Shown: positions 9,970-21,803, counted from the first letter of the stretch. The stretch: 64,000 nt of DNA from Magnetococcales bacterium WMHbinv6 (GCA_002753135.1 PDZV01000013.1:26579-90578); one strand, 5' to 3'. Program-made: numbers and translations. The notes: generated from the letters alone by a model not told the origin.

Positions 9970-10072
9970 CGTTCCCCCCCCCTATTGTCTTGCCAAGCAA
10001 ACAAGTGACAAACGCACCACCATGGGGCGAATCGGAATACCCACATGGTGGCGTATTTTTGTCTTTTGCAAG

Positions 10073-10104
10073 CGTTCATCCGGGAAAACCGCCCCGGATG
10101 AACG
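10073..10104. terminator. Perfect 12-bp inverted repeat downstream of icd
   Basis: CGTTCATCCGGG (10073-10084) and CCCGGATGAACG (10093-10104) form a perfect 12-bp stem with an 8-base loop, 20 bases past the icd stop codon and before frdB. It could end the icd transcript. There is no clear T-run on the minus strand, so a strong intrinsic terminator is not certain. It could also stabilise the 3' end. Confidence 0.5.
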
Positions 10105-10124
10105 ACTCACAACTGAACGAATGG

Positions 10125-12428
<2,304 letters not shown>

Positions 12429-12531
12429 TCATGCTGGAGTGAATGGCTTTCGTCAAGGAATCTCAAACAGGTGGGCAAGGAGAATTGTTACCGTCTGTCA
12501 CAAACGGCAATCACCGGAAGGGCAAAGCAAA

Positions 12532-13347
12532 CTATAACGCATTATCAAAAAAGGAAAAATCGGTCAACAAGCCATGTGTCATTGCCAAACGGTAGCTTTT
12601 GATTTCCGGTCCGCAGGAGTGCGAGCGTATATTTCCTCCCTGGTAGTGTTCCAGTTGCTGATTGTAGACCGGATGCTCATGGTCCTGGTGATAGGCAGCC
12701 ACCAGATTGGTCAAGGAGCTGATCAGCTCCGCATGATCAGAAGGACGGTAGGAGGTGATAAATTCGGTCAAAAAACGAAATTTTTCCACCTGAAAACTCT
12801 GTCTGGCCAGCATGGCTTGCCACGCCATCAAAAAAACTTGTGCCCACTGATCCGTCTGCCAGACCTTCCGCCGCGCCAAACTGGTCAAGGCAGAGCGCTC
12901 TCCCGCTTCTGGCCAGGATTGCAGCAGGGCGATCAGCAACGGATTGACACTGTCACGCAGGTGCAACAGGCGCAAATAGCGCTCAATGACCACCGGCATG
13001 ACCGGCACCATCCGCTCCCGATGGCCAAAGCTGATCTGGCAATAAATTCCTTCCGCCGACAAGAGCAACTCCAACCTCTCAGCGGTCTCCTCATCGATTC
13101 CAGAGAGAGGGAGTGCCACCTCACACCGCTCTCGTTCCTGATCGTCCGGTGTAAACATGGGTGACAACAACCATTCAATTTCATATGGTTCACGCTGCTG
13201 CAATATTTCGCGCGTCAACCCATCCAAGGGATCCCGCACATCCAACAAACTGCATACGGCACTGCCAACCCGCACCGACATTTCCCGTGGGCGGGAAAGT
13301 TCGCGCCGGATACACTCCAGTAGAGCAGGATAATAGGAAGAACCCAT
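12532..13347 (-). CDS. Uncharacterised protein downstream of EAL/Cache-like gene
   Basis: A 271-residue protein I do not recognise. It has no signal peptide, membrane segment or metal motif. It is rich in Leu, Arg and Glu and predicted mostly helical (for example ERLELLLSAEG, RYLRLLHLRD). It starts 24 bases after the EAL-domain gene, so the two are probably co-transcribed and may act together. The Shine-Dalgarno match is weak. The open frame, operon spacing and codon use like the neighbours support a real gene. Confidence 0.75.
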   Translation of the reverse strand: MGSSYYPALLECIRRELSRPREMSVRVGSAVCSLLDVRDPLDGLTREILQQREPYEIEWLLSPMFTPDDQERERCEVALPLSGIDEETAERLELLLSAEGIYCQISFGHRERMVPVMPVVIERYLRLLHLRDSVNPLLIALLQSWPEAGERSALTSLARRKVWQTDQWAQVFLMAWQAMLARQSFQVEKFRFLTEFITSYRPSDHAELISSLTNLVAAYHQDHEHPVYNQQLEHYQGGNIRSHSCGPEIKSYRLAMTHGLLTDFSFFDNAL

Positions 13348-13371
13348 GGCTTGCCTGCAGAAAAATATGTC

Positions 13372-14703
13372 TCAGAGGATAACACCCTCACGCCATTCAA
13401 CGTCACAGCACAGCACGTGCTGCACCCCTTGAATGATCACCGTCATCGACAGGGTAACACAGACATTGCGGCTGGCATTGGAACGGTAGGGCGGGGAAAG
13501 TTGCACCACCCCCGGATTACGAATCGCATCATGAAAACTGAAACGCCGAGTCCAGGTGGCACCTGTGGAATCGCGCAAAGGACGAAAACGGGGATCGAGA
13601 TGGAGAGGTTCTCCTTTGCGGAAAATATCCGGTTCTACTTGCACCCCACGTTCGTTGAGAAGATAGACCCGTTCGACACGAGGAATACTCAAGAGGGAGG
13701 TGGCTGCCGTTTCCAGGGGAACGCCATCGGAGAGAGCCCAGGCACACTCCAGCACATCACCGCTGAAACAGCCCATCTCAAAGTCGACCTGGCGATAATC
13801 CTGCGCCACAGCCTGTTCGCTCTTATCCAGCAGAACGGCAAAAGATCTATCCACCTGGCTGGCCGGTCCTTCGGCAATATGCAACGCCAACTCTTTGTCA
13901 TGTTCTCCCCAGAAGGGGCCCTGGACAAAGTCGGCCTCCATGCGCATGGCCATAAAGGCCTCTTCTTCCGTGGAAATCTGTTCCATCAACACCAGAGCTC
14001 CGGCAGCGTGGACCAGAGAAACCAGTTTCGCCAGCATCCGTTTGGCCCGCCCGCTACGGGCAGCATTTTGCAACCACAAGCGGTTAAGTTTGACCATATC
14101 CGGACGCAAACGCCACAAGCTGTCCAGATTTGCCGATTCGGACAAAAAGTCGTCGAACACCACCAAACAACCCAACCCGCGCAGAGTATCGATCACCTTG
14201 ACCAGTTTGGCCTGCCGATCCTGGGTATGTTCCCGTACCGCCACCACCACCTGATTGGCGGACAATCCGACATGCTGCAGGGCTGCCGCCAGATATGAGG
14301 GATCCGGTTCCTTGTGGCCCAGCATGATCCGCGGATGCAGGTTGGTAAACACCCAGCGATCATCGGTATCGGCAGCCATGAACGTTTTCAGGTGCAACAA
14401 AAGACGCAAGCGATCGATCAACTCAAGGTCTTCAGAATTGCAAACTTCGGTAAACAGTTGCGAGGCCGGAACCCGTGAGCCATCGGGATACTGTCCGACG
14501 CAAAAGGCCTCAAAGCCCACGCCCCGTTGCAGTGTGGTGCTGAAAATACGCTGAAACTGCGAGGAAATCTTCAGGGAACAGAGTTGGGCACTAAAGCTGC
14601 CATCATGGGCCACAATGAGCCGTTCCAATGACTGAGGGGAGTAGTCCCCGTCCAAATCTTTAGGAGATACCGGTTTACCTGCCATATCCTGTTCTGTGGA
14701 CAT
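13372..14703 (-). CDS. EAL-domain protein with C-terminal Cache-like region
   Basis: A 443-residue cytoplasmic protein. Residues about 40-300 resemble a cyclic-di-GMP phosphodiesterase EAL domain. EAL reads EAF (GFEAFCVGQ), the Asn is seen in VFTNLHP, DDFG reads DDFL, the Lys is in VKLNRLW, and the terminal Gln is in DFVQGPFWG. The core metal and base residues are thus mostly kept, but the loops are altered, so activity is uncertain. Residues about 310-440 resemble a soluble Cache-like sensor (YLLNERGV, then the R-x-F-x-x-A and SPPYRS pattern). A GGGAG site precedes the ATG. It may degrade or only bind c-di-GMP. Confidence 0.75.
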   Translation of the reverse strand: MSTEQDMAGKPVSPKDLDGDYSPQSLERLIVAHDGSFSAQLCSLKISSQFQRIFSTTLQRGVGFEAFCVGQYPDGSRVPASQLFTEVCNSEDLELIDRLRLLLHLKTFMAADTDDRWVFTNLHPRIMLGHKEPDPSYLAAALQHVGLSANQVVVAVREHTQDRQAKLVKVIDTLRGLGCLVVFDDFLSESANLDSLWRLRPDMVKLNRLWLQNAARSGRAKRMLAKLVSLVHAAGALVLMEQISTEEEAFMAMRMEADFVQGPFWGEHDKELALHIAEGPASQVDRSFAVLLDKSEQAVAQDYRQVDFEMGCFSGDVLECAWALSDGVPLETAATSLLSIPRVERVYLLNERGVQVEPDIFRKGEPLHLDPRFRPLRDSTGATWTRRFSFHDAIRNPGVVQLSPPYRSNASRNVCVTLSMTVIIQGVQHVLCCDVEWREGVIL

Positions 14704-14863
14704 ACTGACTCCCTTCGCATTACGGATCGATTACTGGTCTTGAAATTACCGGATATTAGAAACCAGGCGCAAACAATTTGCACCAAAAATCGACATCACC
14801 ATACAAAATATTTTATCCATACACCTTGCCTGAAGAGCAGCGAGCCGCAAACATCAATACGCC

Positions 14864-16504
14864 CTAGCGACCTGCTGCCACTTTTGCCAGCTCCTGGGCC
14901 TGGTCGACATTGGAAATACCAGCCAGCTCCTGCAACAGACGCCAGTTGTCCAAACGGTCCTGCATGGAAACTTTCAGCACTTCGCTCGGTTTGCCCTCTT
15001 TGTCAAACTGCTTGGCAAAACGTCCTTCGCCACGGGCAAAATAGATGAAATCCAGCAACTCTTCCGACCCATCCCGATTACGGCGCCGATGCCAGTCACG
15101 CTCGACAGAAGGATTGCCCTGCAAGGAGAGCCGCGAAGCCAACGTGGGCCCCTTATCCGGATTGTAGATAAAAACCGGAAAGGCGCGGGATTCTACAGCG
15201 GCAATGGCACGGGCACAGGATTGATCATCTGCCACCTGATGTTCCGGTTGGCAGGTGGTGTAGACATTAATCAATGCCGGACCATTGAAGGCCAAAGCCT
15301 GTTCAACCGCCTTATAGAAATGGTTGATCATCGGACCAACAGTCTGGGCCACAAAGGTGTACGGGTGCATCATGGCAATGTTGCCGATCTCTTTGCGCCG
15401 TTCCTGCTTGCCAGGCACAGAGGTTCCATGGATCGACATTTTGGCATCCTGCCCCACAAAGGTGGCTGTCGAGGTTTGTCCACCAGTATTGGAATAGACC
15501 TGGGTATCCAGAACAATCGCTTTGATGTTCATGCCCGAGGCCAACATGCGGGAGAGCGCCTGAAAACCGATATCCAGCATGGAACCATCACCACCCAGAA
15601 CCAACAATTGATGGTCGCTCTTACCGATCTGGTCCCAGCGGGCACGAATACCCATCGCCACCGTGGCCGCATTTTCAAACAATGAGTTGACCCAGGGTGC
15701 CCGATAGGGATTGTAGGGATAGGTGGAACCGTACACCGTATTGCACCCGGTGTTGGCCACAATACCATATTTATTGCCTACCTGAGTATGGACGATGGCC
15801 AACAGTTGCCGCAAGACCGATGTCTCGCCACAGCCCATGCAGGAACCGGCACCACCGACATATTGGTTGGCATCCCCCCTGAGCATCATATCCACTTTCA
15901 ATTTGGGATTGATATACTCGGCAGGGGTATCCGGGCTCTTTTTGTAAAACTCCCACAAAGAAAAAAAGTCCGGTAAATTGTCTTTCGTTTTTTTGATCAT
16001 GTGCAAGGCTTTGTGGTCACCGCAGGCGACCACACACTCGCCACACCCTTTGCACTTGGTCGGATCGACAAAAATGCCAAACCAGGCTCCCGGCGGGGAA
16101 TCCGGTTTTGTTTCATGTTTTTTCTGATAGGTTTTCCAGAACTTGGTGGTTTGCACCAACTGACTCTGCACCAACTCCTGTTCCTGGCCACTAAACGCCT
16201 CTTGCGTTGCCGCCAAAGCTGCCGGGGTAATCACCCGTCCCCAGATAGCTGAATCGGGACAGTTTTGCACACACTCCATGCAGGCGACACAGTTTTCTGC
16301 GGTGTACTCTGGCAGGTCAGGCGCAATATAGGAAAAATCCCGATAGGAACCGCTCCCCGCCGGAACGATGGAACAGGCAACAAACGGATCAGCCGGTTGG
16401 TTGGAACTGGCCCCGGAGTTGTACGCCTCCATGACTTCGCGGGCCCGTTTGATATCATACCATTCGGGAGTCGGTTCGGAATAAATGATCGCACGTTGGC
16501 TCAT
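14864..16504 (-). CDS. porB: Pyruvate:ferredoxin oxidoreductase, delta-beta half (ferredoxin + TPP domains)
   Basis: A 546-residue subunit matching the C-terminal half of NifJ-type PFOR. Two ferredoxin motifs come first (CVACMECVQNCP and CKGCGECVVACG, the second lacking the usual Pro), then the TPP domain with CMGCGETSVLRQL, LGGDGSMLDIGFQALS and LDTQVYSNTGGQ. Together with the next gene it interconverts pyruvate and acetyl-CoA plus CO2. In an rTCA organism it makes pyruvate from acetyl-CoA. It starts 24 bases after the alpha half behind a GGAG site. Homology to NifJ makes pyruvate the likely substrate, but another 2-oxoacid is possible. Confidence 0.88.
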   Translation of the reverse strand: MSQRAIIYSEPTPEWYDIKRAREVMEAYNSGASSNQPADPFVACSIVPAGSGSYRDFSYIAPDLPEYTAENCVACMECVQNCPDSAIWGRVITPAALAATQEAFSGQEQELVQSQLVQTTKFWKTYQKKHETKPDSPPGAWFGIFVDPTKCKGCGECVVACGDHKALHMIKKTKDNLPDFFSLWEFYKKSPDTPAEYINPKLKVDMMLRGDANQYVGGAGSCMGCGETSVLRQLLAIVHTQVGNKYGIVANTGCNTVYGSTYPYNPYRAPWVNSLFENAATVAMGIRARWDQIGKSDHQLLVLGGDGSMLDIGFQALSRMLASGMNIKAIVLDTQVYSNTGGQTSTATFVGQDAKMSIHGTSVPGKQERRKEIGNIAMMHPYTFVAQTVGPMINHFYKAVEQALAFNGPALINVYTTCQPEHQVADDQSCARAIAAVESRAFPVFIYNPDKGPTLASRLSLQGNPSVERDWHRRRNRDGSEELLDFIYFARGEGRFAKQFDKEGKPSEVLKVSMQDRLDNWRLLQELAGISNVDQAQELAKVAAGR

Positions 16505-16528
16505 GGCAATTCTCCGCCTGGATTACCG

Positions 16529-18568
16529 TCAAATAAAGAATGCATTCACATCCTTGCCCTTGGCATCCCAATCTGCCTGGCCTTGCGCCAGCAGTTCGGG
16601 AGAGGTGCTTGCCATGATGCTTGGTGTGACCTCCATCACCCGTTGATAACCCCGTCGTACCGCTTCCAGATTGTTCTCCACGACGAGATCACCCCGTTTG
16701 CCGAAATATTTGACCAACGGTTTACGGACCAGTTCAAACAATTTCTCTTCAGAAAGACCAGCCTGTTCCCGGAAGGGGGTCACTCGCAGAAAAACCCCCA
16801 ACAAAACCACCCCCTGAAAACGCTGAATCAGTGAAGAGTCGTGCAGGCAGCTTTCGCGGGCGATGGCGACCGTGTCTACCCCATAAAAACGGATGCCGCT
16901 CTCCTTCATGAAATATTGGGCATAGGGCGGCAAAGAGTCCCACAACGCCTGAGGTGTGGGTTCATCGGTATGCTGGAAGACAATACCCCCCGATTGCAAA
17001 CCGACCAAAGGATTGCCCATAAACCAGGTCGTTGGATCCATCAAAGGCACAAAATCAACGTGTTGCAACTCACAATGGGTCAAAATTTTGCCCGTTGGGG
17101 TAACGGTCAAATAGGTATTGGTCGGCAATCCTTTCTTCTCCGAACCATATTTGGGAGCCGCCTGTACCCGAAAACCGAAAATATCACCCAACATGGTGGC
17201 AATAATTTTGTTGGTTGTCACCGAACCGTAGCCACCCACCGAGTGGGCCCGTACCGAGAAAGAGCCCTGCGGACGCACATCCGGTTCCGTTTCTACCGGC
17301 AGCGCCGTTGCATGGTCGATACCGAGCGAAAAATAGACTTTCCCCTCTTGTGATCCTTTCAACATATTTCTCACCACCGCCACGATATGACCGGGAGTGG
17401 TGTCGCGGGATCCCAAACCGGCTGTTCCGGTGAAGACGAAAGGAATTTTGTCCAGTTTTGCAAAGCCGGGGGCACCCATCACCGCCTTGGCCAAAGAGGC
17501 CTCCACATCCGTGGTCAGCGGATTATCCACCATGGTCGGTATATCGCAGCGCTCAATAACCGATACCGCTTTGCAATTTTTGATCAGATTGACCAGCCGC
17601 GCCGCCGGGAAAGGACGGAAACTGGTCACATTGACCACCCCCAGTTTCACCCCCAACCGCTCACTCACCGTTGCGATCGCCGAGGCCGCCGTCTCAGACA
17701 TGGTACCCATGGCAATGATGGCATATTCGGCCTCTTCCATGCCGATCCCTTCGACCAACTGGTAGCGACGCCCGGTCAAGCGGTAATAGTCATCCATTGC
17801 CGCCTGAATGATACCGGGCAGTTTATCATAGAAATGGCGCTGGGCAATTTTACCCAACATATAGGCCTCTTGATTCTGCACCACACCGATCTGCAACGGC
17901 GCTTCCGGATTGAAAATGGCCCGCATCTTTTCGTTGGGATCGCCCAGAAAACGGCGGATCAGTTCATCTTCTGGAAAATTCAGATTTTCAATGGTGTGTG
18001 TACCCAGAAAACCATCCTGGACATTCATCATCGGCGTCTGTGCATCTTCCGAGGCCCGGCGGGCGATCAGGCACAGATCGGCGACCGCTTGCACACTATG
18101 GGCAAACAAAATGCCCCAGCCACAATCGGCCACCCCCATCACATCGTCGTGTCCGGCATGAACGTTCAAGGCCTGCGAGGTCAGGGCCCGGGCACCCACA
18201 TTCAGCACCTGCGGTAAACGTTTGCCAGAGATGGTGTAGAGTACCTCTTTCATCAGGATCAAACCTTGCCCGGAGGTAAAGTTGGTCACCCGACCACCTG
18301 CCAGGGCAAATCCTTCGCAGGCCGAGGCCGATGAGTGTTCCGACTCCAACTCCAACCAGGCCAGGGGCGTGCCCCAGACATTGCAAAACCCATTGGCAAC
18401 CGCAACTTGGTACAGTTGTCCCATAATGGTCGAGGAGGTAATGGGGTAAGCCGCTGCACCATCCGTAGCTCGGGTCTCAACATACGAGACAGCGTCGGAA
18501 CCATCGCCAGTTCCGGGAATACCCGGAAACGGGAATGCAGATTGCTCGGTAGCATTCAAGGTAGCCAT
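16529..18568 (-). CDS. porA: Pyruvate:ferredoxin oxidoreductase, alpha-gamma half
   Basis: A 679-residue subunit matching the N-terminal half of NifJ-type PFOR. The pyrimidine-binding domain has YPITSSTIMGQL, ESEHSSASACEGFALAGGR, TSGQGLILM and NVQDGFLGTHTIENL. A transketolase C-like domain follows, then a gamma domain (GSFSVRAHSVGGYGSVTTNK) at about 430-620. A GGAGGG Shine-Dalgarno site precedes the ATG. The order alpha-gamma here and delta-beta in the next gene is exactly NifJ cut once in the middle. No regulator is visible in the 260 bases upstream. Confidence 0.88.
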   Translation of the reverse strand: MATLNATEQSAFPFPGIPGTGDGSDAVSYVETRATDGAAAYPITSSTIMGQLYQVAVANGFCNVWGTPLAWLELESEHSSASACEGFALAGGRVTNFTSGQGLILMKEVLYTISGKRLPQVLNVGARALTSQALNVHAGHDDVMGVADCGWGILFAHSVQAVADLCLIARRASEDAQTPMMNVQDGFLGTHTIENLNFPEDELIRRFLGDPNEKMRAIFNPEAPLQIGVVQNQEAYMLGKIAQRHFYDKLPGIIQAAMDDYYRLTGRRYQLVEGIGMEEAEYAIIAMGTMSETAASAIATVSERLGVKLGVVNVTSFRPFPAARLVNLIKNCKAVSVIERCDIPTMVDNPLTTDVEASLAKAVMGAPGFAKLDKIPFVFTGTAGLGSRDTTPGHIVAVVRNMLKGSQEGKVYFSLGIDHATALPVETEPDVRPQGSFSVRAHSVGGYGSVTTNKIIATMLGDIFGFRVQAAPKYGSEKKGLPTNTYLTVTPTGKILTHCELQHVDFVPLMDPTTWFMGNPLVGLQSGGIVFQHTDEPTPQALWDSLPPYAQYFMKESGIRFYGVDTVAIARESCLHDSSLIQRFQGVVLLGVFLRVTPFREQAGLSEEKLFELVRKPLVKYFGKRGDLVVENNLEAVRRGYQRVMEVTPSIMASTSPELLAQGQADWDAKGKDVNAFFI

Positions 18569-18831
18569 ATCAACATACCCTCCAAGAAGGTGGGAATCAG
18601 GGCCGGTTCTGTATTGGCCTCAACCCAATTTTTTCCTGCATTTTATGATGCTTTTGCTGCTTGCGCGCAACAACAAGCGGTGCTGCACGCGCTGCCTGTC
18701 ACGAATGCAAAAATTTGGGTGTCACGAACCTGCTCTGAATCGATTGCAACAGGAAGTCGATTGCGCGATAGTAACCTGCTTTGCTGCGCTGCACAACGGT
18801 TTGTCTATTGCGACGCACAATTTCCTGTTTT

Positions 18832-19479
18832 TCAAAATGGCCGACGACCGGCCAGCGCCTGGTACAAGGTGGATTCATCCAAATATTCCAACTCGCCCCC
18901 CATCGGCATCCCATAGGCCAAACGGGTTACCCGTTCCACCCAAGGTGCCGCCAACTGTGCCACATAATGCGCGGTTGCTTCGCCTTCAACCGTCGGATTG
19001 GTGGCAATAATCAACTCTTGGACCGTCCCTGTCTGCAAACGTTCCTCCAGGGAGTGCAGATGCAGTTGTTCTGGTCCGATACCAGCCAATGGATTCAGCC
19101 TGCCGCCGAGAACATGGTAGCGCCCTTGAAAGGTTGCCGCTTTTTCCACCGCCAGCAGATCCATCGCCTCTTCGATCACACACAATTGCTGCGGATCACG
19201 GCGCGGGTCAACACAAATCCAGCACTCTTCCCCTTCGGCCAGATTATGGCAAATTCGGCACTCGGAGACCTGTTCTGCCAAATTTTGCAGGGCAACCAAC
19301 AGCTGCTCGACTTCGCCACGCCCCTGGCGCAACAAATAATGGACCATCCGCTGGGCACTTTTGCGCCCAACCCCAGGGAAGCGGGCCAAAAGCAGAACCG
19401 CCCGTTCTACCGATGGCAAACCATATGCCGACGCTGCGCTCTCCCCCCTGACACCGCCAAATCCCGCCGCGTTACGCAT
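18832..19479 (-). CDS. recR: Recombination mediator protein RecR
   Basis: A 215-residue RecR of usual length (about 200). The helix-hairpin-helix region is LARFPGVGRKSAQRMVHYLL, the C4 zinc finger is CRICHNLAEGEECWIC, and the Toprim domain starts LCVIEEAMDLLAVE. With RecF/RecO it helps load RecA on gapped DNA. The ATG at 19479 overlaps the ybaB stop by one base (TGATG). The dnaX-ybaB-recR order is a widely conserved operon. Confidence 0.96.
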   Translation of the reverse strand: MRNAAGFGGVRGESAASAYGLPSVERAVLLLARFPGVGRKSAQRMVHYLLRQGRGEVEQLLVALQNLAEQVSECRICHNLAEGEECWICVDPRRDPQQLCVIEEAMDLLAVEKAATFQGRYHVLGGRLNPLAGIGPEQLHLHSLEERLQTGTVQELIIATNPTVEGEATAHYVAQLAAPWVERVTRLAYGMPMGGELEYLDESTLYQALAGRRPF

Positions 19480-19802
19480 CAAAAAGGCAGATTCAATCCG
19501 GGAATATTCATACCACCCGTCACTTTGGACAAATTTTGCTGGGTCAAATCCAACAATTTTTTCTGGGCATCGTTAAACGCAGCAGTGACCAAATCCTCCA
19601 ACAGCTCCACATCCTGTGGATCAACAATGGATCGGTCAATTTTGATCCGTTGCACCATCTGCTTACCATTAAGGGTCACCTCAACCATGCCGCCACCAGA
19701 CTGACCGGACACCTGCGCCAAGGCAAGCTCCTCCTGCATTTTCGCCATTCGGCTTTGCATTTCCTGGGCTTGCTTCATGATGTTGCCAAGATTTTTCATC
19801 AT
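19479..19802 (-). CDS. ybaB: YbaB/EbfC family nucleoid-associated protein
   Basis: A 107-residue protein beginning MMKNLGNIMKQAQEMQSRM, the characteristic amphipathic first helix. The family core (GGGMVEVTLNGKQMVQRIKID) follows. Homologues form DNA-binding dimers associated with the nucleoid. A GGAAAAGG site precedes tandem ATG codons. It lies between dnaX (40-base gap) and recR (1-base overlap) in the conserved order. Confidence 0.95.
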   Translation of the reverse strand: MMKNLGNIMKQAQEMQSRMAKMQEELALAQVSGQSGGGMVEVTLNGKQMVQRIKIDRSIVDPQDVELLEDLVTAAFNDAQKKLLDLTQQNLSKVTGGMNIPGLNLPF

Positions 19803-19842
19803 CCTTTTCCTTTGGATGTCGTTAAGCAGAGGTCAATAACAC

Positions 19843-21579
19843 TCATACGACCGCGCCGCCGAGTGGCTGCACATGCACCACTGTCGCCTGAAAACGGTCA
19901 ATAATCTTTTGTACCATCGGGTGTTGCTTCATCTGTGCTTCCAAGGCGACCTGATGATCCCGTTGCCGCCGCTGATCGCTCTCCTCCAACGTCTCACAGC
20001 GACTTTCGGCACTTTTGAGTTCCATCTGCACCGTCACATCCTGCCAACCTTTTTGCTGCAAAAAAGTCAGGACCAGGCGGCGCATCTGTTCCGGCGTACC
20101 ATAGACATCACTTGCCAGCTGCAACACAATATTTTTTGGCACCCCTTGATCATCAACAGCAAAGTGCGGACAGCTGACCAGGCGCTCCAGCTTCAACGCC
20201 AGCTCTTTCTCTGTCTCAGCAATATAATCGACCAATTGCCGCCAGGAGTTTAATGCCGGTGCCGCAGCCAACGCAGGCAGTGTAACCGCCGCTTCGCCAA
20301 TCGGCAACCCTCCCTCCTCCAAGGCATCAAGCGGGACAACGGCGCTCACATTTGCCGTTGGAGTCACGGCATCTGCATTTTGTTCCCGAACCGGCTTAGA
20401 AAATTCTGCGGCTGGCGCACGGCCTGCGGCTGGCGGTGACGGTTCGTGACCATCCAGCAAGCCCAGCAACTTTTCCAGGGAGGGAACCGGTTTCAGGTAA
20501 GCGACGCGCAGCAAGACCATTTCCAATGCCTGTAACCCGTCTTCAGCCAAGCGCAGATCGGCACTGCCGCGCAACAACACCTGATAGACCATTTGCAAAT
20601 GTTCCATGGTGACCCGTTCGGTCAACTCCGTCAGGCGACGGGTAAACCCCTCATCCAGCGACCCGGGACTGACCGATGGCTGCCCAAACTTCAAGCGACT
20701 GGCCTGATGCAACGCTTCCAACAACTCACGCAACAGACTCTCCGGCTCCACACCATGATGATAGAAGGATTGCGCCTGTTGCAGTACGGCAGCACCCTGA
20801 CCGGTCAAAATCGCCTCCAGCAGTTTAAGGATCGATTCAGGATCGGTCAAACCCAGCAGATCGCGAACCGCTTCATAACGCACCACACCCGCCCCATGGG
20901 CGATCACCTGATCCAGTAAAGAGAGCGCATCCCGTACCGACCCTTCCGCCGAGCGAACGACCGCCTCAACCCCTTCTGCCTCAAAAGCAACACCCTCCTG
21001 CTGCAGCACATGGATCAAATGGGCCGCAAGCTGCTCGCGGGAGACCCGTTTTAAATCGTAGCGCTGGCAACGACTGAGAATGGTAGCCGGAATTTTACGC
21101 GCTTCAGTGGTGGCAAAAAGAAATTTGACGTGTGCGGGCGGCTCTTCCAAGGTTTTCAGCAGGGCGTTGAAAGACTGGTTGGAGAGCATATGGACTTCAT
21201 CGAGGATAAAGATGCGGTAGCGGGCAACTGCCGGAGAGTAGCCCACCACATCCAATATTTCCCGCATCTGTTCGACCTTGGTACGCGAAGCGGCATCAAT
21301 TTCCAGGACATCAGGATGGTTGCCGGCAATAATCTGGCGGCAGGAGGTGCATTGACCGCAGGGCTGGGCGGATACCCCCTGTTCGCAGTCGAGACACATG
21401 GCCAACAAACGGGCCAGCGTGGTTTTACCGACACCGCGAATGCCGGAAAAGAGAACAGCGTGCGGAATGCGACCGCTGGCAAGTGCATGGCTCAAGGCCT
21501 GCGTGACATGGCCCTGGCCGACCAAAGCAGAGAATGTGCGGGGACGCCAACGACGCGCCAGGACGACGTAGGATGACAT
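19843..21579 (-). CDS. dnaX: DNA polymerase III subunit tau/gamma
   Basis: A 578-residue clamp-loader ATPase. From MSSYVVLARRWRPRTFSALVGQ it continues with Walker A (GIRGVGKTTLARLLA), the zinc-binding Cys set (CLDCEQG, CGQCTSCRQI), Walker B with DEVH (FILDEVHMLSNQSFNALL), sensor 1 (FATTEARKIPATILSRCQ) and SRC. The C-terminal part is tau-specific. The start is set by the conserved SSYVVLARRWRP and discards 13 in-frame upstream codons that overlap the SRP RNA gene. An obvious programmed-frameshift slippery site for a short gamma form was not identified. Confidence 0.95.
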   Translation of the reverse strand: MSSYVVLARRWRPRTFSALVGQGHVTQALSHALASGRIPHAVLFSGIRGVGKTTLARLLAMCLDCEQGVSAQPCGQCTSCRQIIAGNHPDVLEIDAASRTKVEQMREILDVVGYSPAVARYRIFILDEVHMLSNQSFNALLKTLEEPPAHVKFLFATTEARKIPATILSRCQRYDLKRVSREQLAAHLIHVLQQEGVAFEAEGVEAVVRSAEGSVRDALSLLDQVIAHGAGVVRYEAVRDLLGLTDPESILKLLEAILTGQGAAVLQQAQSFYHHGVEPESLLRELLEALHQASRLKFGQPSVSPGSLDEGFTRRLTELTERVTMEHLQMVYQVLLRGSADLRLAEDGLQALEMVLLRVAYLKPVPSLEKLLGLLDGHEPSPPAAGRAPAAEFSKPVREQNADAVTPTANVSAVVPLDALEEGGLPIGEAAVTLPALAAAPALNSWRQLVDYIAETEKELALKLERLVSCPHFAVDDQGVPKNIVLQLASDVYGTPEQMRRLVLTFLQQKGWQDVTVQMELKSAESRCETLEESDQRRQRDHQVALEAQMKQHPMVQKIIDRFQATVVHVQPLGGAVV

Positions 21580-21588
21580 GAATGTTAA

Positions 21589-21706
21589 GGGCGGCTCCGG
21601 CCAGGCTGAGTACGGCACACGGAAAGCTCCGCTACCGCTGCTACCTTCCGGTCCTGACGGGGTTTACGGGTTTCCGTTGCGTACGTCCTGGCCATCAACG
21701 CCGCCC
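21589..21706 (-). ncRNA. ffs: Signal recognition particle RNA, small bacterial type (4.5S)
   Basis: On the minus strand the conserved domain IV core GTCAGGACCGGAAGGTAGCA is present, with the GGAAG/AGCA internal loop that binds Ffh. The ends pair (GGGCGGC at 21706 with GCCGCCC at 21589), giving an RNA of about 118 nt, close to E. coli 4.5S. The 3' end is only about 10 bases upstream of the dnaX start, so the dnaX leader is extremely short or shared with this RNA. Confidence 0.93.
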
Positions 21707-21803
21707 GCTGTATGGCAAACGTCACAATCATGGTGTGGCGGAATCGGCCTCTTAATCTGTGCAGCCCGTCAGGTGACCCATAAGGCCACGTTCGAGCGCA
21801 AGG

